Shown here: piece by piece, positions 47,254-63,644 of the stretch | Layout: each line of letters opens with the position of its first letter | How positions within the stretch are numbered: position 1 is the first letter of the stretch | DNA from: Lepidurus packardi | Taxonomy: Eukaryota; Arthropoda; Branchiopoda; Notostraca; Triopsidae | Direction: 5' to 3' | Assembly (NCBI GenBank): GCA_023053545.1 | Contig: JAKZAN010000006.1 | Location: forward strand, 1,679,001 to 1,743,000 | Length of the DNA: 64,000 bases | Notes under the pieces: generated by a model | Database searches by the model: none | What the model saw: the letters and a program-made list of their open reading frames with translations, nothing else | Told to the model about the DNA's origin: nothing | Position numbers and translations under genes: made by a program

Positions 47254-50200
47254 ATGGAGCAGCCCTTTCATTTTTTGCTCTATTTTCTGGTAAGTTTTCA
47301 GCTGGATTAGTTTACATTATTACTTTACGTTATTCTTATTTTTACGTTATTTCTGGTAAGGTAATTAAAAAATTCGATTGTTTTGACTTAGGTTGCATTA
47401 TGGATTACAGGTAAGAATTATTTCACGGTGCAGGGGAAAATTCGTATTAATTCCAATATTATTAGGGGATTCGGACGCCGTGGCATTGACGAGCGGGTCA
47501 TGTTACCAAGAACCGAGCTCTGGAACACCATCATTGGTAGCTACAGGCAGCATATTTTTGCCCACCACAGCTACAGCATGTACTTCTGCTTGCGCCGATT
47601 TAAGCTTCATGTACGCGGCCACTGACAGTAACGTGACTTGTCTTTGCGGCAATGTGGCAGGTTAGAAAATTTGTCTTGATCGACCAAAGTGCCAATCATG
47701 TAACTAAACGGAGTCAAATAGTGGAAGCGGCTTTGACACTGGCAACTGTCGGCAATTGCAGCACTCCCGGTGTTGCGAAAGGCTTTTATACAGTATACAC
47801 GGCCGGTACTGCCTCGTTCAGCAACTTAACAGCTACTTTCGTAGCCTCGGGCACCAACAGCGAGGTAATAACATCACAGAAACATAACTTTCATAGAAAG
47901 TTACGTTTATTTTATTTTGTTTTTTACTTTTGGTTGTCAATCACGCCCAAATGTAACAATTTATTCATTCCAATTGGTGCATAGACCGTAACCATTACGG
48001 CCTCCGTGGATATTGCGGCTGGGGTCAGTATTACATACGAATACGGCGACGGGAGCCTGGTAACTCCAAATAACAAACACACCTACTTGTCACCGGGAAC
48101 TTATTCCATCATAGGTAATATATGACAATCTTTAGGATTTTCTAACTTGATGACATTAATATATTTTTTTTTATTTATCTTAACAGTAAAGGCCACGGAC
48201 GGTTCCAAGCATCTCTTCACGATCCTAAGCCACACATTTACGGTTCCTGGAAAAGCTTTACAGGCTCTCTGTCCAGCGTTAGCAGCTGTCGGGGATGAAT
48301 ACGCTTGTCAGGCTGTTATTACTGGCGCGTTTTCACCCCTTTCTGTTTCCTTTCCCTCCGCTGCCACATATACTGCGCCTGGTATAATTGTTTTTGTTTC
48401 GGAAATGCATTCACCTAACACCCACTTTCTTGGTAGATCCATCATGGGACTTATACGGACTTATGCCTCCGACCAACACGACCGTCACGCCCAGCACTTC
48501 CACGGCCACTACTATTCTTAACAGCAATTATGTGAAACGCTACGGCATCGCCCAAAACATTGCCTTTTGGGCTGCTAGTACCGGTAGCTACCAGTTTGTG
48601 GTAAGTATTGCCTTTTTCTCAAAACGCCTTTCCCTCATAGTAACATGTTAAAATAATAAATTCGGCTTTTTCAGGTAAGCAAGCCCGTTTGCGCCAGCGG
48701 AACGTTTTGCCTCCAAGATGGAAAATGCCACGCCTCTTGCACGGCTAGTACGGAACAAACTTGCTCCGCTTCGCAGTATCTCTGTACTGGCTTGAGCACT
48801 ATAGGCGGCTGCGCTGCTGACAGTGATACTAGCTGCCCATCCGGTGGAAGTAAGTCTTGTTGTCTTAAGATACTGTCTCGAACCATTTGAAAAAAAAATA
48901 TAATACCTGGTTTCGTAGCGTTGCCGACATCGTTTACCACTATCACAGCAGTACCGCTCACAGTAGCAAGCACGGGACCTCAGTATTTCAGTATTTTGAC
49001 GACTGCGACTGTCTGGTTGGATCCTGGTAATTTTGTGGGCCTTAAAGCACCGTCAGCTTCGAGTTTGGGTGTAATGTGAGTCCAGACTTATCCTTATTTT
49101 ATTTTATGGAGCACAAACTGACTTTTCTTTTTAGAGCCGGAACACCAGCTGATTACGAGGATGGCGCCGTTGGAAGCAACCAAGCGTACATGATGCTTTC
49201 TGCGTCTCCAGTCGCCAATCTCTCCTTCAACAGCACTTGCACTGGTCTGTCTGCCAGTAGCTTTTCATATACGGTAAAAGAAAAGAAAATTCTGGATTTG
49301 TAACAAATCACTTCTAAATTTGGAGTAGATGGACACTACACTTACAAATTCCACGCTATGTCAGTCGCCTGTGGTTCTTAATGAGGTTATAATTAGCACC
49401 AATGTCTCCTTATCGCCGACTCTTATTGTACTGCCAGCCAAAAATTCCACCACCTTTACCATTTCCTTCTTCAAAGGTGGGCCTGTATATGTGGCCGTTG
49501 ACTACGGTAATGGAGTGCAAGCTCCTGAAAACCTTACTGGTAGGTTAAATACTTATTTGTTGAATCATGTACTAGCTCGTTTTCGCAGGCCCAGTTGACA
49601 TTACAACGCCTCTAACCAAAACACATACGTACGTGGTGTCTGGGTCGTATGTTGTCAACGTGACGGCTTGGAATGAATACAGTCAACTCATTGGTATTAC
49701 CAACAATACGCGCTTGATCAACGTCTTGGTTCAGGTTCCTGTCCTGCCTACTTGGACGTTAGTACCTGATAAAGTAGACTTCTTCCTTACTACGGAAAAC
49801 GGTATTGCCTCGTTTCGTTTTCCTTTAAGAGTGTATGAAATCCTTGCAAATCTACTATGGCAGTAATGTATACTACGTGCTTGCTTTGTAGCTTCTTTCC
49901 AGTTGAAGGGACCCGTACTCAACTACCCTACCAACTCAACGGTTCGTGTTAACTGGAACGATGGAACCTCCCCAACCAATGTAACATTAGAATCGTACGG
50001 CCCTCCCAATTCGACTAACTACACGCTCACCCATGCTTACCCTAAAGTAGGCGTGTTTGACATAACTGGAGATATCTCTAACTGGGTTTCCAGTCAGAGC
50101 TTCAATGCTACGGTAAATGAAGGAACCTAATGATCCAAAATTGAATGTAATAAATAATCGCGGCTCATGCTGTAGGTGACCATACTTGCTTTCATAAGAA

Positions 50201-53200
50201 ATTTGACTGCCACCTTGAAGTATGTCACGCCCAGTGGCGCAATCTCTCTTCCAATGGGAGTTAACCGCGATCAAGTACCTACAAATTATGATGCCACTTT
50301 CACTTTAAATGTTCTGGACGGTAATAACGATGCTTAAGCTATATTTGTTGGCTGTTTCTATCATTTGTCAAACGTTCATATGTCAGGAACTGTGGAGTAT
50401 TATGTAGTTTATAATGTCACGAGTGGAACTCCCGACCTATTGGGAAACTACACTGTGTTGGATATGTTTAGTCCGAATGGTTTGACGTACTACTTCAATT
50501 TCACCTCAGTAAGATTACGGTTTCGGCGTTTATCTTTGTTTACTTTAGAAAATCGTTTCCTAAAAAAGGATTTCGATTTGAATCTTTACAGGAAGGAAAT
50601 CAAACATTCTTGTGGTCGGCCTTTAATTACCTTCAGCCTTATGGTGTCAACTATACTATCGCATTCACAGTCGTTGGAAAAGTCCGGAATCCTTTAATTG
50701 ATGACTTCTTTATTGTCACGTCTCAAGTAAGTCTTATCATCATTGGGCAAATCAGTTTTTGTTGCACGTATAGTTAAAAAATGTACGAAAATTACTGGCA
50801 ATTCTTATGTCTGACGTTTATTTATAGTACCTCAACAAGACATTTAAGATCACGTTTGACTCGGTGGGTAGTGGTACGTGCATGAAACTCGACTATGGTG
50901 ACGGTCACGTGCAATCGTATGGGGAAAAATGGCAGTGTGATATCAAATACCCCACACTTCAGTACGTGGGTGTGCTTGTTAGTCCCCTGACGGTTAGCCA
51001 CAATTATACGTACGTTTCTTATAAGTTCAAGTATGAAAACTAAACTTCTAACCATTAATACAATTCTAGGAAGCGCGGTAATTATAACGCAACTTTAGTC
51101 GCCGTTGGCATGGATGTAGAAGTTGACTACGTACTGCCTTTTGTGGTATCGCCTGATGCTAGCTGCGTCCCGCCTTTAACTTACATTCCTGTTAATAATA
51201 CGGATTTTGAAGCCCCACGAATTGAGATTAGAAGCTCTGTGGTTGAATTTACTGGTTCAGGAATCATCAATTGCACGAGAACGCAGAATACTTTGTAGGG
51301 TTGGAATGCGTTTTGGTTTCAAGGTCCTAAAGAAAATGTTTTCTGTCTTGTAGGAAAGAGTGGTTCATTTACACCGTTAATGATACAAGTGGCAAAGACT
51401 TGCGTCCCGTAGATATTTCTTCGCTGGTATCACGAACGTTCTCGACTCTGATTATCCCGTCAAACTTTTTAGTGTATGGGTTGTACAAAGTGATGTACAA
51501 ACTGACCATGTCAGGTACGCGGTAACTATTTAATCTACAAAGTTAGTCTACAGCGTTTGCGATTTTTGATGCCGTTTCAGATCCTATGTTGGACCCAGCG
51601 TTCCCCTTAACCCGGTGGGCGAGCACGTACTTGAAGATCGAGCCTAGTCCTTTAGTCGGAATTATGATTGAAGGTGGCGGGAGTAAAATCGTACGCGGAG
51701 GAAACCAAACGGTGCATTTGCAGCCTAGTGTCTTTTCTTACGATCCAGACTATCCTGATGACAAGGTAAATACCCGTTTCTAAGAAGGAAAAAGAAAAGC
51801 GATTATACTTGGTATGGCTCTAAAATGAATGTGTGTTTGTTTCTTGTATTTTAGAATTTCAATATTACTTGGTTTTGCCGTCAGACAGCTCCTATTTCAG
51901 AAAGTCTGACAATCTTTGATGATGGTACTTTCACATCTTCTGGTGTAGGAAGTCATGGTGGTGGCTGTTATGGCTACACAGCAGGTAAAGGAACAGTATT
52001 TGACTAAAAAAATGTTCATATTTGTTTACACAGGAGCTCTAAATTATCATGGTCTCGAGTTCGTTGATGGTGCGAACAAATTTGTGGCCTTTGATGTTAC
52101 CTACGAGCTTACAGCATTAATAAACAAAGATACTCGCTACACCCGAGCTGTAATTGATGTCAGTGTACTCTCCAATCCCGTGCCGATCGTTACCATCGCG
52201 TAAGTTTCAAAAGTTTGATAATTGTAATCTTAATTCCCGGTTTTTCAATCTTACACCTTAAATTACGTCTTTCTGACCTACTCGCAAAACAGTTGTCTCA
52301 ATTCTTTGCTGTGTAAAGTGGGTCCGGATGCTACGTACATCAATCCAACCTCGCGTTTAGCCGTTACGGGGAGTTGTTCCGATTACTGCATGTCAAGTGC
52401 TCCTGCTTTCGTATGGACGGCAGATAAACTAGATGATGCGGGAGTATTAACAAGTCTGTCGCAAGAATTGATTGCGAACTCTGCAGGTATAGACTTCGGT
52501 TTGCCTATTTTTAACTTTTTTATTGTATCTTTTGTTAGGCATAACGACGGCTGAGTTAGCCTTGCAACCAACAATGTTTGATAGCTTGACTGATACTGAT
52601 ACACTGATTTTGGGACTCAACATTACTGATCCCGGTTCTCCAGTCCCTGGTTTGCTTTACTTTTTGTCTCGATTTATAACTTTATAATTTCTTTCATGTG
52701 TTTAAAGGTCAGACGCAGTTTTACTTGAAGAAGAACAAAGTTCCCACTGATGGCAGCTGTCAAAGTAACGTTTCAACTTTGCGCTCGTTAGTTGATCAAT
52801 TGACCGTCGATTGCTCTGCTTGGATTGACCCAGAAAGCAAAGGCATTAGCAAGTACAACGTTTATGGTAATTAATCTTATGTCAAAAGGTACCTACGATT
52901 CATATGGATTTTGTTTGCAATGATTAGCTGTGGATGCCATGGGAACCAAGCAAGCTTTAACCAGTGGCACTTTGTTTCCCATGGCGGTAATTTTGAATCC
53001 TGGCACACAAACTTTGTCTGTGGATATTGTGGATACGTGGGGAGCTATTGCCGTGTTTGACATCACCCCAAGTATTACCGTGACCACGCCTACTGAGGCC
53101 GAGTATAAGGCTTTCATGGCGTCGGGCGCTTTGCAGCAAATGAGTGGAGCTGGAAATAGCGATTTGCTCCTGATGGCAATGCAAGCACAAATTACAGTAC

Positions 53201-56200
53201 AGGCAGAAGCGCCATGGTCTGCTGTCACGCTCACCAGCAATATGACAGAGGCACAACGTAATGATGCTCTTCTGAACTTGGCTGCTGTAAGGTCGAAAAT
53301 CTATAGATCAAACCGGAAAGTAATAAGTTTTCTTTGTTGTTATGTATTTAGCAAAAGCAACAGCAGTTAGACCTTCTGCAATCTAGCATGAGCTTCTCCA
53401 CGGTGCAACAACTCAACGGCGGGAGTGGAACTCTGGCTTCAATCTTAAATGGCACGAAAGCTGAAGGAGATGAAGCCTTAGCTTTAGACATGGGTGTTCG
53501 ACAATCCGCGCTTAACATTCTAGAGGTAAGTACCTTTGGCTTATGCAGATTCATCCGATAGATTGTCAAGAGTATAATATATAACCTTGGCAGTAGCCTT
53601 GGAATTACAAAAACTGAAAAGTGGTCCTTTTTTCCGTTGTAAATACACTTGTTACTTGTTTAGGCAATGGCAGATGGAGCCAGTAAGATACAAGTTGCAA
53701 CCCCGGACGAACTGGTACCATTTGTAACACAGATGGCCAGTGCGATGGGAAGTCTCATGGAGGTAATGTATAGCTTCGGAATAATCTGTACGTTGTTTGA
53801 AATTTTTCTACACGATATCCTTACCAGATTATTTTTTTTTTCCTTATGTATACTAATCTTGTATTGTTATTTTTTTACGTTAAGGGAGTGACAAATGTTG
53901 TTGGAAGTAACAACCCGAACCATTTACCACCAGGCGACTTGGCTAAGGGTGATACCATGTTCTACGATACCGATGTTGGTGAAGATCTATACATGCAAGT
54001 GCCCAAAGACCCAAATTTGCAGATGCGTGGAAATATCTTGGATTCGACGAAAAACCAAGCAGGAGCAATCATCCCCTCGCTTATGCGCATAGCCGGCCAG
54101 TTGGAACATACTTTACTTTCACTTATGGTCGTCCCGGAAGGTTTGCAGATCAGTTCCGATAACAACGTTACACTCACTGCTCAACTGCAAGTCTTTTACT
54201 ATTTCTAAAAGTACGGTAATTACTTATAGTCAATTACGTTAGGTACGCTGCGGATGCTTTGAAGGACGCTACAATCACTTTGGGTGCTGCTAATGCTTCG
54301 ATTACATTTCCACCCGGATTTTGTCCGTATGTCAACAAAACCGTTAACGGATCTTGTACAGAGCCTGTTGCTGTGGCCGCCTCTTGTTGGCCAGCGTTAG
54401 GACACGTAAGTTTATTTCATTGCTTTTCACTTCGGTGAAAAATCAGCCAGCAAACTAACTTCATGTTCTTTTTTTTAATTTGTACGTCGCAGTCTTTTGT
54501 TAAAACATCGGCTTTGGTCTCTAAAGACACCTTTACCTTGGACATTAATTTGCTGGACCGTAATTTGAGCAAGTTGGTCGTCGAGAATGCTAATCCGCCA
54601 GTCGTCCTTAACATACCGCGCCGTGAAAATAGTGTTAGCCGTTTAGCAAGTACGTAAAATACCTTAACATCCACTTGCTACACTTTATGCCTTTTCATTC
54701 CCTTTTTTCAAATTATTCCCTTGAATAATCTTTCTTTTGATAATCTTTGTTCTGGTAATCTTTGTTTTGATAGATGCCACTACTGTGGATGTGACCAAAG
54801 CTATGCAGGATGCTGTGGTACCTATCGCATATTCATTGTTCCTAGTCGAGAGACCAAATATGACCATCACGATTGAAGTTAGTCCTGGAAAACCCAATCA
54901 AACTTTGGTCTTATTACTTAGCCGCGAGAGGATGCCCACTTTGAATAAAGCCGATTACATTATCCTCGTCCCTCAGCTTAACCAAACCTCAAATGGTAAA
55001 TCTTAGCTTTTCTGAGACAAAGAAAATCAAATAGAGGGGAAAACGTATTTCATTGAATCTCAGGGACGTATACTTGGAAGCTGGCGTTGGCTGGCAGCGA
55101 GAACAAGACTGGACGCTGGTTTATTGGTATGTTAGAAGTGAAAGTGCCCTCGTATCCTGCTGTGCCTCGGTCTGCCATTTCGAGTGGAACACAGGTGAAT
55201 CCGCTGGGTAGTTTGACAGTCGCTTCTTTGTCTGCCAATTACGGACTCCGCGTTTTTACATCTGGCTGCTTTTTCTTTAACGAAACTGATAATACGTGGA
55301 CGAGTAATGGTCTTAACGTGAGTATTGATCTCAATTTTCTTATCGTGCGCTCCATGCGCAATCATTTTCAAACTGCGAATATTTCAGGTGGTGAATGCTG
55401 GGCTGCTATCAACAGGTTGCAGCAGCTCTCACTTGTCCGTTTTTGGTAGTGGATTCTTCGTCAAGCCTAATACGGTGGATTTCAGTTACGTGTTCGCCCA
55501 CGCGTCTTTCACGGACAACATTACCATCTACGTGACCATCATTGTTACCTTCACGATCTACGTGCTGTTGTTAATTTGGTCGCGGTACCAAGACAAGAAA
55601 GATGTTGAAACGGTAAGCTTTTTGTTTCTATGTTTGCTTCGACATTAGCATTTTGTGGTCTCGTAGTTGGGTGCCACGCCGTTGCCAGATAACCGACCAG
55701 AAGATAAATACGTGTACGAGATTCTCGTTCTAACAGGAGATCAGGCTGACGCAGCCACGGATTCCAAAGTTCAAGTGCGTAATAAGTGACAAAAAGAACT
55801 AGGTTTATTTAGGATTAAATTTGCTTAGTTTATTGTAACGGGAGACGATGAAGACTCTGGTGTGCGTACTTTCGGTGACTCGGAGCGCAAAATATTCCGT
55901 AAAGGCCAGACTAATTCATTCGTCATGGCCTGCCCACGTCCGTTAGGCAACTTGATGTATCTGCGAATTTGGCATGATAATTCCGGAAAAGATCGTTACG
56001 CTTCCTGGTACCTGAGCTTTATTGTCATCCGAGACGTCCAAACACAACAGAAGCATATCTTTATTGCCGATAATTGGTTTGCTGTTGAAGAAGAAGATGG
56101 CAAGGTGAGTTCCCCTTACTTGTTAATTTATTTTTCTAGACTGATCGTAGCTGCGTTCGTTTTGACGAAAGTTTAAGCCGACTTAAAATGTACCCAAGAC

Positions 56201-59200
56201 TTATGCTTATAAGCTTTCGAAATAGGTAGACTTCACCAGACTTTGGGCTTATAAGCGTTTTCTTTAGCTAGTCGACTTAGACTTTGAAAGTCGACTTTTA
56301 GTTTTCGGTAGCAAGTCAGGCAAGCCTACAGCGAATACTCTTGTGTTCTAACTTAAACTTAACCCCGCCCCTTGCTTATTTATCTCCTTTGGCGATATCG
56401 AACAATTCATATATTGCTTTTGTTTATTTTCTACAAGCACCGCCCCAGGGGTGGAGCAATTGTAAACTTATGCTTAAATGTTCGTTTTGGACTCGGGACT
56501 TTCCAAGTCGACTTTTGTAAACTTTCAAAGTTTAGGCTAAAACAAACGCTTCTAAGCTAAGTCAAGGAAGTCTGGCTAGTCTAAGTTTAAGTCGGAAGGT
56601 GCAAAACGAACGCGGCTCTTGTTTGACTCATATATCTGTTGTGTTCCAGATTGATCGGTTATTACCAGTTGCGGGCAAAGCGCAAATGACTGACTTTAAG
56701 CACTTATTCTCTAAAACGAGCAGCAACAAATTGCGAGACGGTCATTTATGGTTTTCCGTATTCTTACGACCACCGCGTTCGCGTTTTACTCGCGTGGAGC
56801 GCTTGTCATCGTGTATGGCGTTATTGTATTTGTCCATGCTAGTCAACGCAATGTGGTACGGCACTGTCCCACCTTCCCAAGGACGTTCTTTCTCGCTTGG
56901 TCCAGTTAAGTTAACGGCCCAGCAACTTTTCGTGGGTTTGGCTTCCAATCTGATCGTTTTCCCGCCCTCTTTCATAATCGTTCTCCTCTTCCGAAAATCC
57001 CAACCTCGCAAATTGAGACCTTCTCGTATTGATAAAGCATTGGTCAAATCCGGTTCGGTATTAACCAAAAGTCAAATGATGGACGAATTCCGTAAAGAAG
57101 AAAAAGTTAAAAAGAAGTAATTTAAGTTAAGAAAGTCTTGGGGGTTTAGCGTAATAATAATCTCGTATTTGCTGCAGGCGAAAGAAGACCTTTTTGTTGC
57201 CTTGGTGGTGCCGTTACATTGCGTGGATTCTGGTTGTGGCCAGCATTGGTGTGTCCATCTTCTTTTTGTGGGCTTATGGAATCCAATTTGGCAACGAGAA
57301 GACGACCCAGTGGCTCACGTCCCTTGTCGTCTCTTTCTTTACCTCGGTCCTTTTAGTTCAACCCATCAAGGTACCGCTGTTGAGCTTCCCTGGTTTAGTT
57401 TTCGAGACTAGATATCCTTTGATATTTCTAGGTTGTCATTGCGGCACTCTTTATCAGTATGGTGTGTCCTTCCTTGAACAGCGACATCGACGACGCAGAT
57501 TTGGATGAAGAAGATCCAAGTTTGACGGCTGACGAAGAAGCTTTACACGGCTCTAGTAAGGCGTGCCTTTTTTTAATTTCATTTTCTATATACGTATTAT
57601 TATTTTCTTGTAGGACATTTCCGAAATGGACGCCAGCGTGCTCGTTATTCTCCATTTGACCAAGCCTTCATTGAACGTTTGCGCGAAATTCGGTTGAAAG
57701 AGCTCAAGATGTGGTAAATTAAGTTTCAACTTCTGTCGATGGTTTTAAATTAACGTGATTCCTTCCTAAAGGGATATGTTACGGCAAATTTTGAGTTACG
57801 TCATCTTTCTCTCGGTATTGTTGCTTCTGGCGTATGATAACAGAGACGGTAACTCGCATCTGCAGCACCAGAATGTGTACAATGCTTTTGTCGTCCGACC
57901 CGGTTTCGATAAGGTAAGATTTATGTCTTACATTTCAAATCTAAATGCTTTCATGTCGTAAAATAGGTGCAGACCACAAATGACTGGTGGACATGGGCTA
58001 ATAACACCTTGCTGACCGAAATGCAAGCACCTTTCTGGTACAATGGCAAATCACCATACGGACAGAGAGGCTTTCTGAGAGATCGCGTCAACCGAGTGTT
58101 GGGTTATGCATTCTTAAGGCAAATTCGGGTCCTGCCCAATACTTGCAGGTAATTCTGGAATAATTTTTTTAACATGAACTATCAAAAACTACCTGAAATT
58201 TGTAATTATGTTTATTGTTCACATGTGTAGGGTACAGCCTGTCATGAAAAAAGTGGCCGAGTCCTGTTCAGAATTTGCAAACATCGTCAGTGAAGACAAC
58301 AACAACTATTGCAGTTACTGGGTACCGTCTTCGATGAAAGTTAAAACGGCGCCCAAACCTGGAGACCCGTTGAATATTTTATATGCTGCAAATTGCAGTG
58401 CTAAGGAATTTAAGTAAATATTATACTTTTTATTCCATCTGTCTATTGTTTACTTAGTTGTGTGAAATCGGTATTCACTTTCTATTTATTTGTACTTTCA
58501 GATACAGGAAGGCATCTGAAATCGGTGAGTTACCGTTGGTAGGCAGACTTGACGCGTATACTGGCAGTGGCTATGTTCTAAAACTTAGTGGGGCTAGCAC
58601 AGCTGTGAGCAGAACTATGAACCAAGCTTTGCATGCTAATTGGATTGATAAACGTACTCGAGCTGTAATTTTCCACTTCTCCACTTATAATGTTCAAGTA
58701 CGTACCCGATATGAGGAACTGTAGCACATTCCTGAAAGTTTGGATTGATCTCGAACTTAATTTTGGTTGCCACAGGTGAATCTGTTCTCGGTAATCACAC
58801 TCATGGCCGAATTTGCACCTTCGGGCAACATTGTACCATCCTGGACTATTGACGTGATTCGTCTGATTCATACCGATGGAAGTCTAGTCGTTACGGTTTG
58901 TCAGTTTGTTTACATGTGTTTCATCATCTACTTCACCGTCCGGGAAATAATGAAAATGTGCAAACAAAAGAAGGGATACTTCAGGTAACTTTCTTCTCCA
59001 AATTTTCGTCTTTATCTTCGTGCCCCTGTTGCTTAAGATGTTTTTGTCCAAGGCTTTATGAAAAACGCATTCTATTTCGTTTTATTTCAAGGAAATATTG
59101 GAGTTACGGCGAATGGTGCATAATTCTTTCCTCGTACGCTGGCATGGTTTTGTACATCTTGCGTTATATGTCTACTATGACAGCGCTAGATGAATTCGAG

Positions 59201-60090
59201 AAAACCTGGGGCAATGGTTACATCAATTTGCGATATGTGGACAGTTTGGACGCCGTTTACAGTTACCTTATGGCTTTTGTATGCTTTCTGAGCATTCTTA
59301 AAGTTTTGCAACTACTCAACTTCAACCCACGCATGTTGTTGCTCGAAGATACACTCCGTTATGCTGCCGAGGACCTTCTGGGATATTTTATTATGTTTTT
59401 TGTCATCTTCTTTGCGTTCACACAGCTCTTCTTCCTCCTGCTCTGCAATAAGTAACAGATTTGAAATAACAGTTTGCATATTCTCATTTGTGTCTTTCTA
59501 GTATGCGCAAGTTTTCAACGTTGTGGAGCGCTACGAAAAACACTCTATGTTTGGCCCTGGGTGTTTTCGACTATGACTCCACCGTTCAGGAATCGAGGCT
59601 CATCCCTTATATATACACGATATTTTCGTTTTGCATCGTTCATGTCTTGATTAACGTTCTGTTCACCATTATTATGGCAGCCTTCCAAACGGTAATTGTT
59701 GCCACTGTTAAATATTTGCAAGACCTATAAAAACATTATTACTATTTTCTTAAAAAAAAAAAAAAATAGGCTCACGCAAATTCCGAAAAACGAGCGCAGG
59801 ATTTAGACTTTGTGTCGTACTTGTCCTCAAGAATCAAGTCAGCCTTGGGACTTCTGGGCAAGAATAACCGTGTAACTCCCAAAGCTGTTTTACCGCCAAA
59901 CAAAAGCGTTAAGGACCTCCCCGTCAAGGTAGGATATAGTGAAAACATATTGTGGATTCGTCTTTTATTAATGACTTTGCGATCGCAGGTAGACCAGTTT
60001 GTTGCGTACATCAATTCATTGTATTTTAGCGGACAATTAGACACGGGTCCACCTCCTCCAGGCGTTGGCGGCTCTCGCAATCGTTATTAG
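47254..60090 (+). CDS. Polycystin-1-like protein (WSC, PKD repeats, REJ, GAIN/GPS, PLAT, 11 TM)
   Basis: I traced 49 coding exons from 47254 to 60090; the sum is 8,859 nt, an exact 2,952 codons plus stop, with matching phases throughout. A signal peptide (MEQPFHFLLYFLVALWITG) and a WSC-type cysteine domain (about 28-95) lead. At least four PKD-type domains (WDFGDG-like: YEYGDG, VDYGNG, VNWNDG, LDYGDG) lie at about 130-865. A REJ region (about 870-1500) follows, then a GAIN domain with a GPS motif. There autocleavage would fall between Leu1897 and Ser1898 (CSSSHL/S). TM1, a PLAT/LH2 domain (about 1957-2090), TM2-6, a TOP/polycystin extracellular domain (about 2427-2645) and TM7-11 complete it. 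Polycystin-1 proteins pair with polycystin-2 channels in cilia and in sperm. The pore segment has LGVFDYD where PC2 has LGD. The C-terminus is short and lacks an evident coiled coil. The lectin and LRR modules of human PC1 are absent. Confidence 0.92.
54187..54242 (+). other. GC-AG intron in the polycystin gene
   Basis: Exon 29 ends CAACT and the intron begins GCAAGT, then ends GTTAG. Only this donor keeps phase 2 and joins the reading frame into LYAADALKDAT. The nearby GT two bases on would break the frame. Confidence 0.65.
56150..56618. mobile_element. MITE-like inverted-repeat insertion in a polycystin intron
   Basis: The intron between exons 36 and 37 is about 545 nt, far longer than its neighbours. 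It starts with CTGCGTTCGTTTTG (56151 on) and ends with the reverse complement form CAAAACGAACGCGG (about 56602-56615). Both ends continue into longer imperfect inverted similarity (AGTCGACTT, GCTTATAAGCG and AGACTT segments). No transposase is present. It is most simply a non-autonomous DNA element, clear target-site duplication not seen. Confidence 0.55.
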
Positions 60091-60299
60091 GGTTTCAAAA
60101 TTTTGCTCAAGTGTTGAAGTTTTGCAAGTATTATCAAAACTGGTATCCGCAGTGCCTTAGACTTGCAGTGACAATGCTTGTAAAGTTTTCCAACACTGGC
60201 GTGCTGTGATATATCTTTTTAACCACAGGGTGAAGTTGTAGCGTTTCAGAATCTTAATTGTAAAGTTTTGGGTTTGTTGAGCGTTAAATATGACAGATT
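60091..60299. other. Convergent 3' UTR gap between polycystin and DRC1
   Basis: Only 209 nt separate the two stops. A minus-strand frame continues from DRC1 exon 11 to 60157 if the last DRC1 intron is retained. Confidence 0.5.
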
Positions 60300-63249
<2,950 letters not shown>

Positions 63250-63644
63250 GTGTTAGTCTTTCTTTCGGGTTAAATCCAAATCAGCGGGAGAGGTTATCGA
63301 CTAAGCAGCGTGCGTTTTATCGGGTTGCTATGACAAAAGGTCAGATCCGTAATATCACCGCGCTTTCGAATCCCGCGAAGGTTTAAACTGTGTCGTAGTA
63401 ATGTCGCTGGACTTGCTGCTTGGGTGTGCAGTATTCAATATTACCGAGTTTTCTTTCTGCAAATAGTATTTTTCAGGAACAAAAAAGGAACAAATAGTAA
63501 AGATCAATTTCGTTTTAATTTGACACCATAATCCAAACGTATCTTTCATATGTGTCTTCAGGCCCCATGGTAAGAAATACGATTGTCATGTTGCTTCCTA
63601 TCTCTACACCAGTATTCGTTACACTATGCTGATATTATATAATA
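63250..63644. other. DRC1 upstream region
   Basis: About 400 nt with the DRC1 promoter. The 64-codon minus-strand frame at 63355-63549 has no similarity I recognise. Confidence 0.45.
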
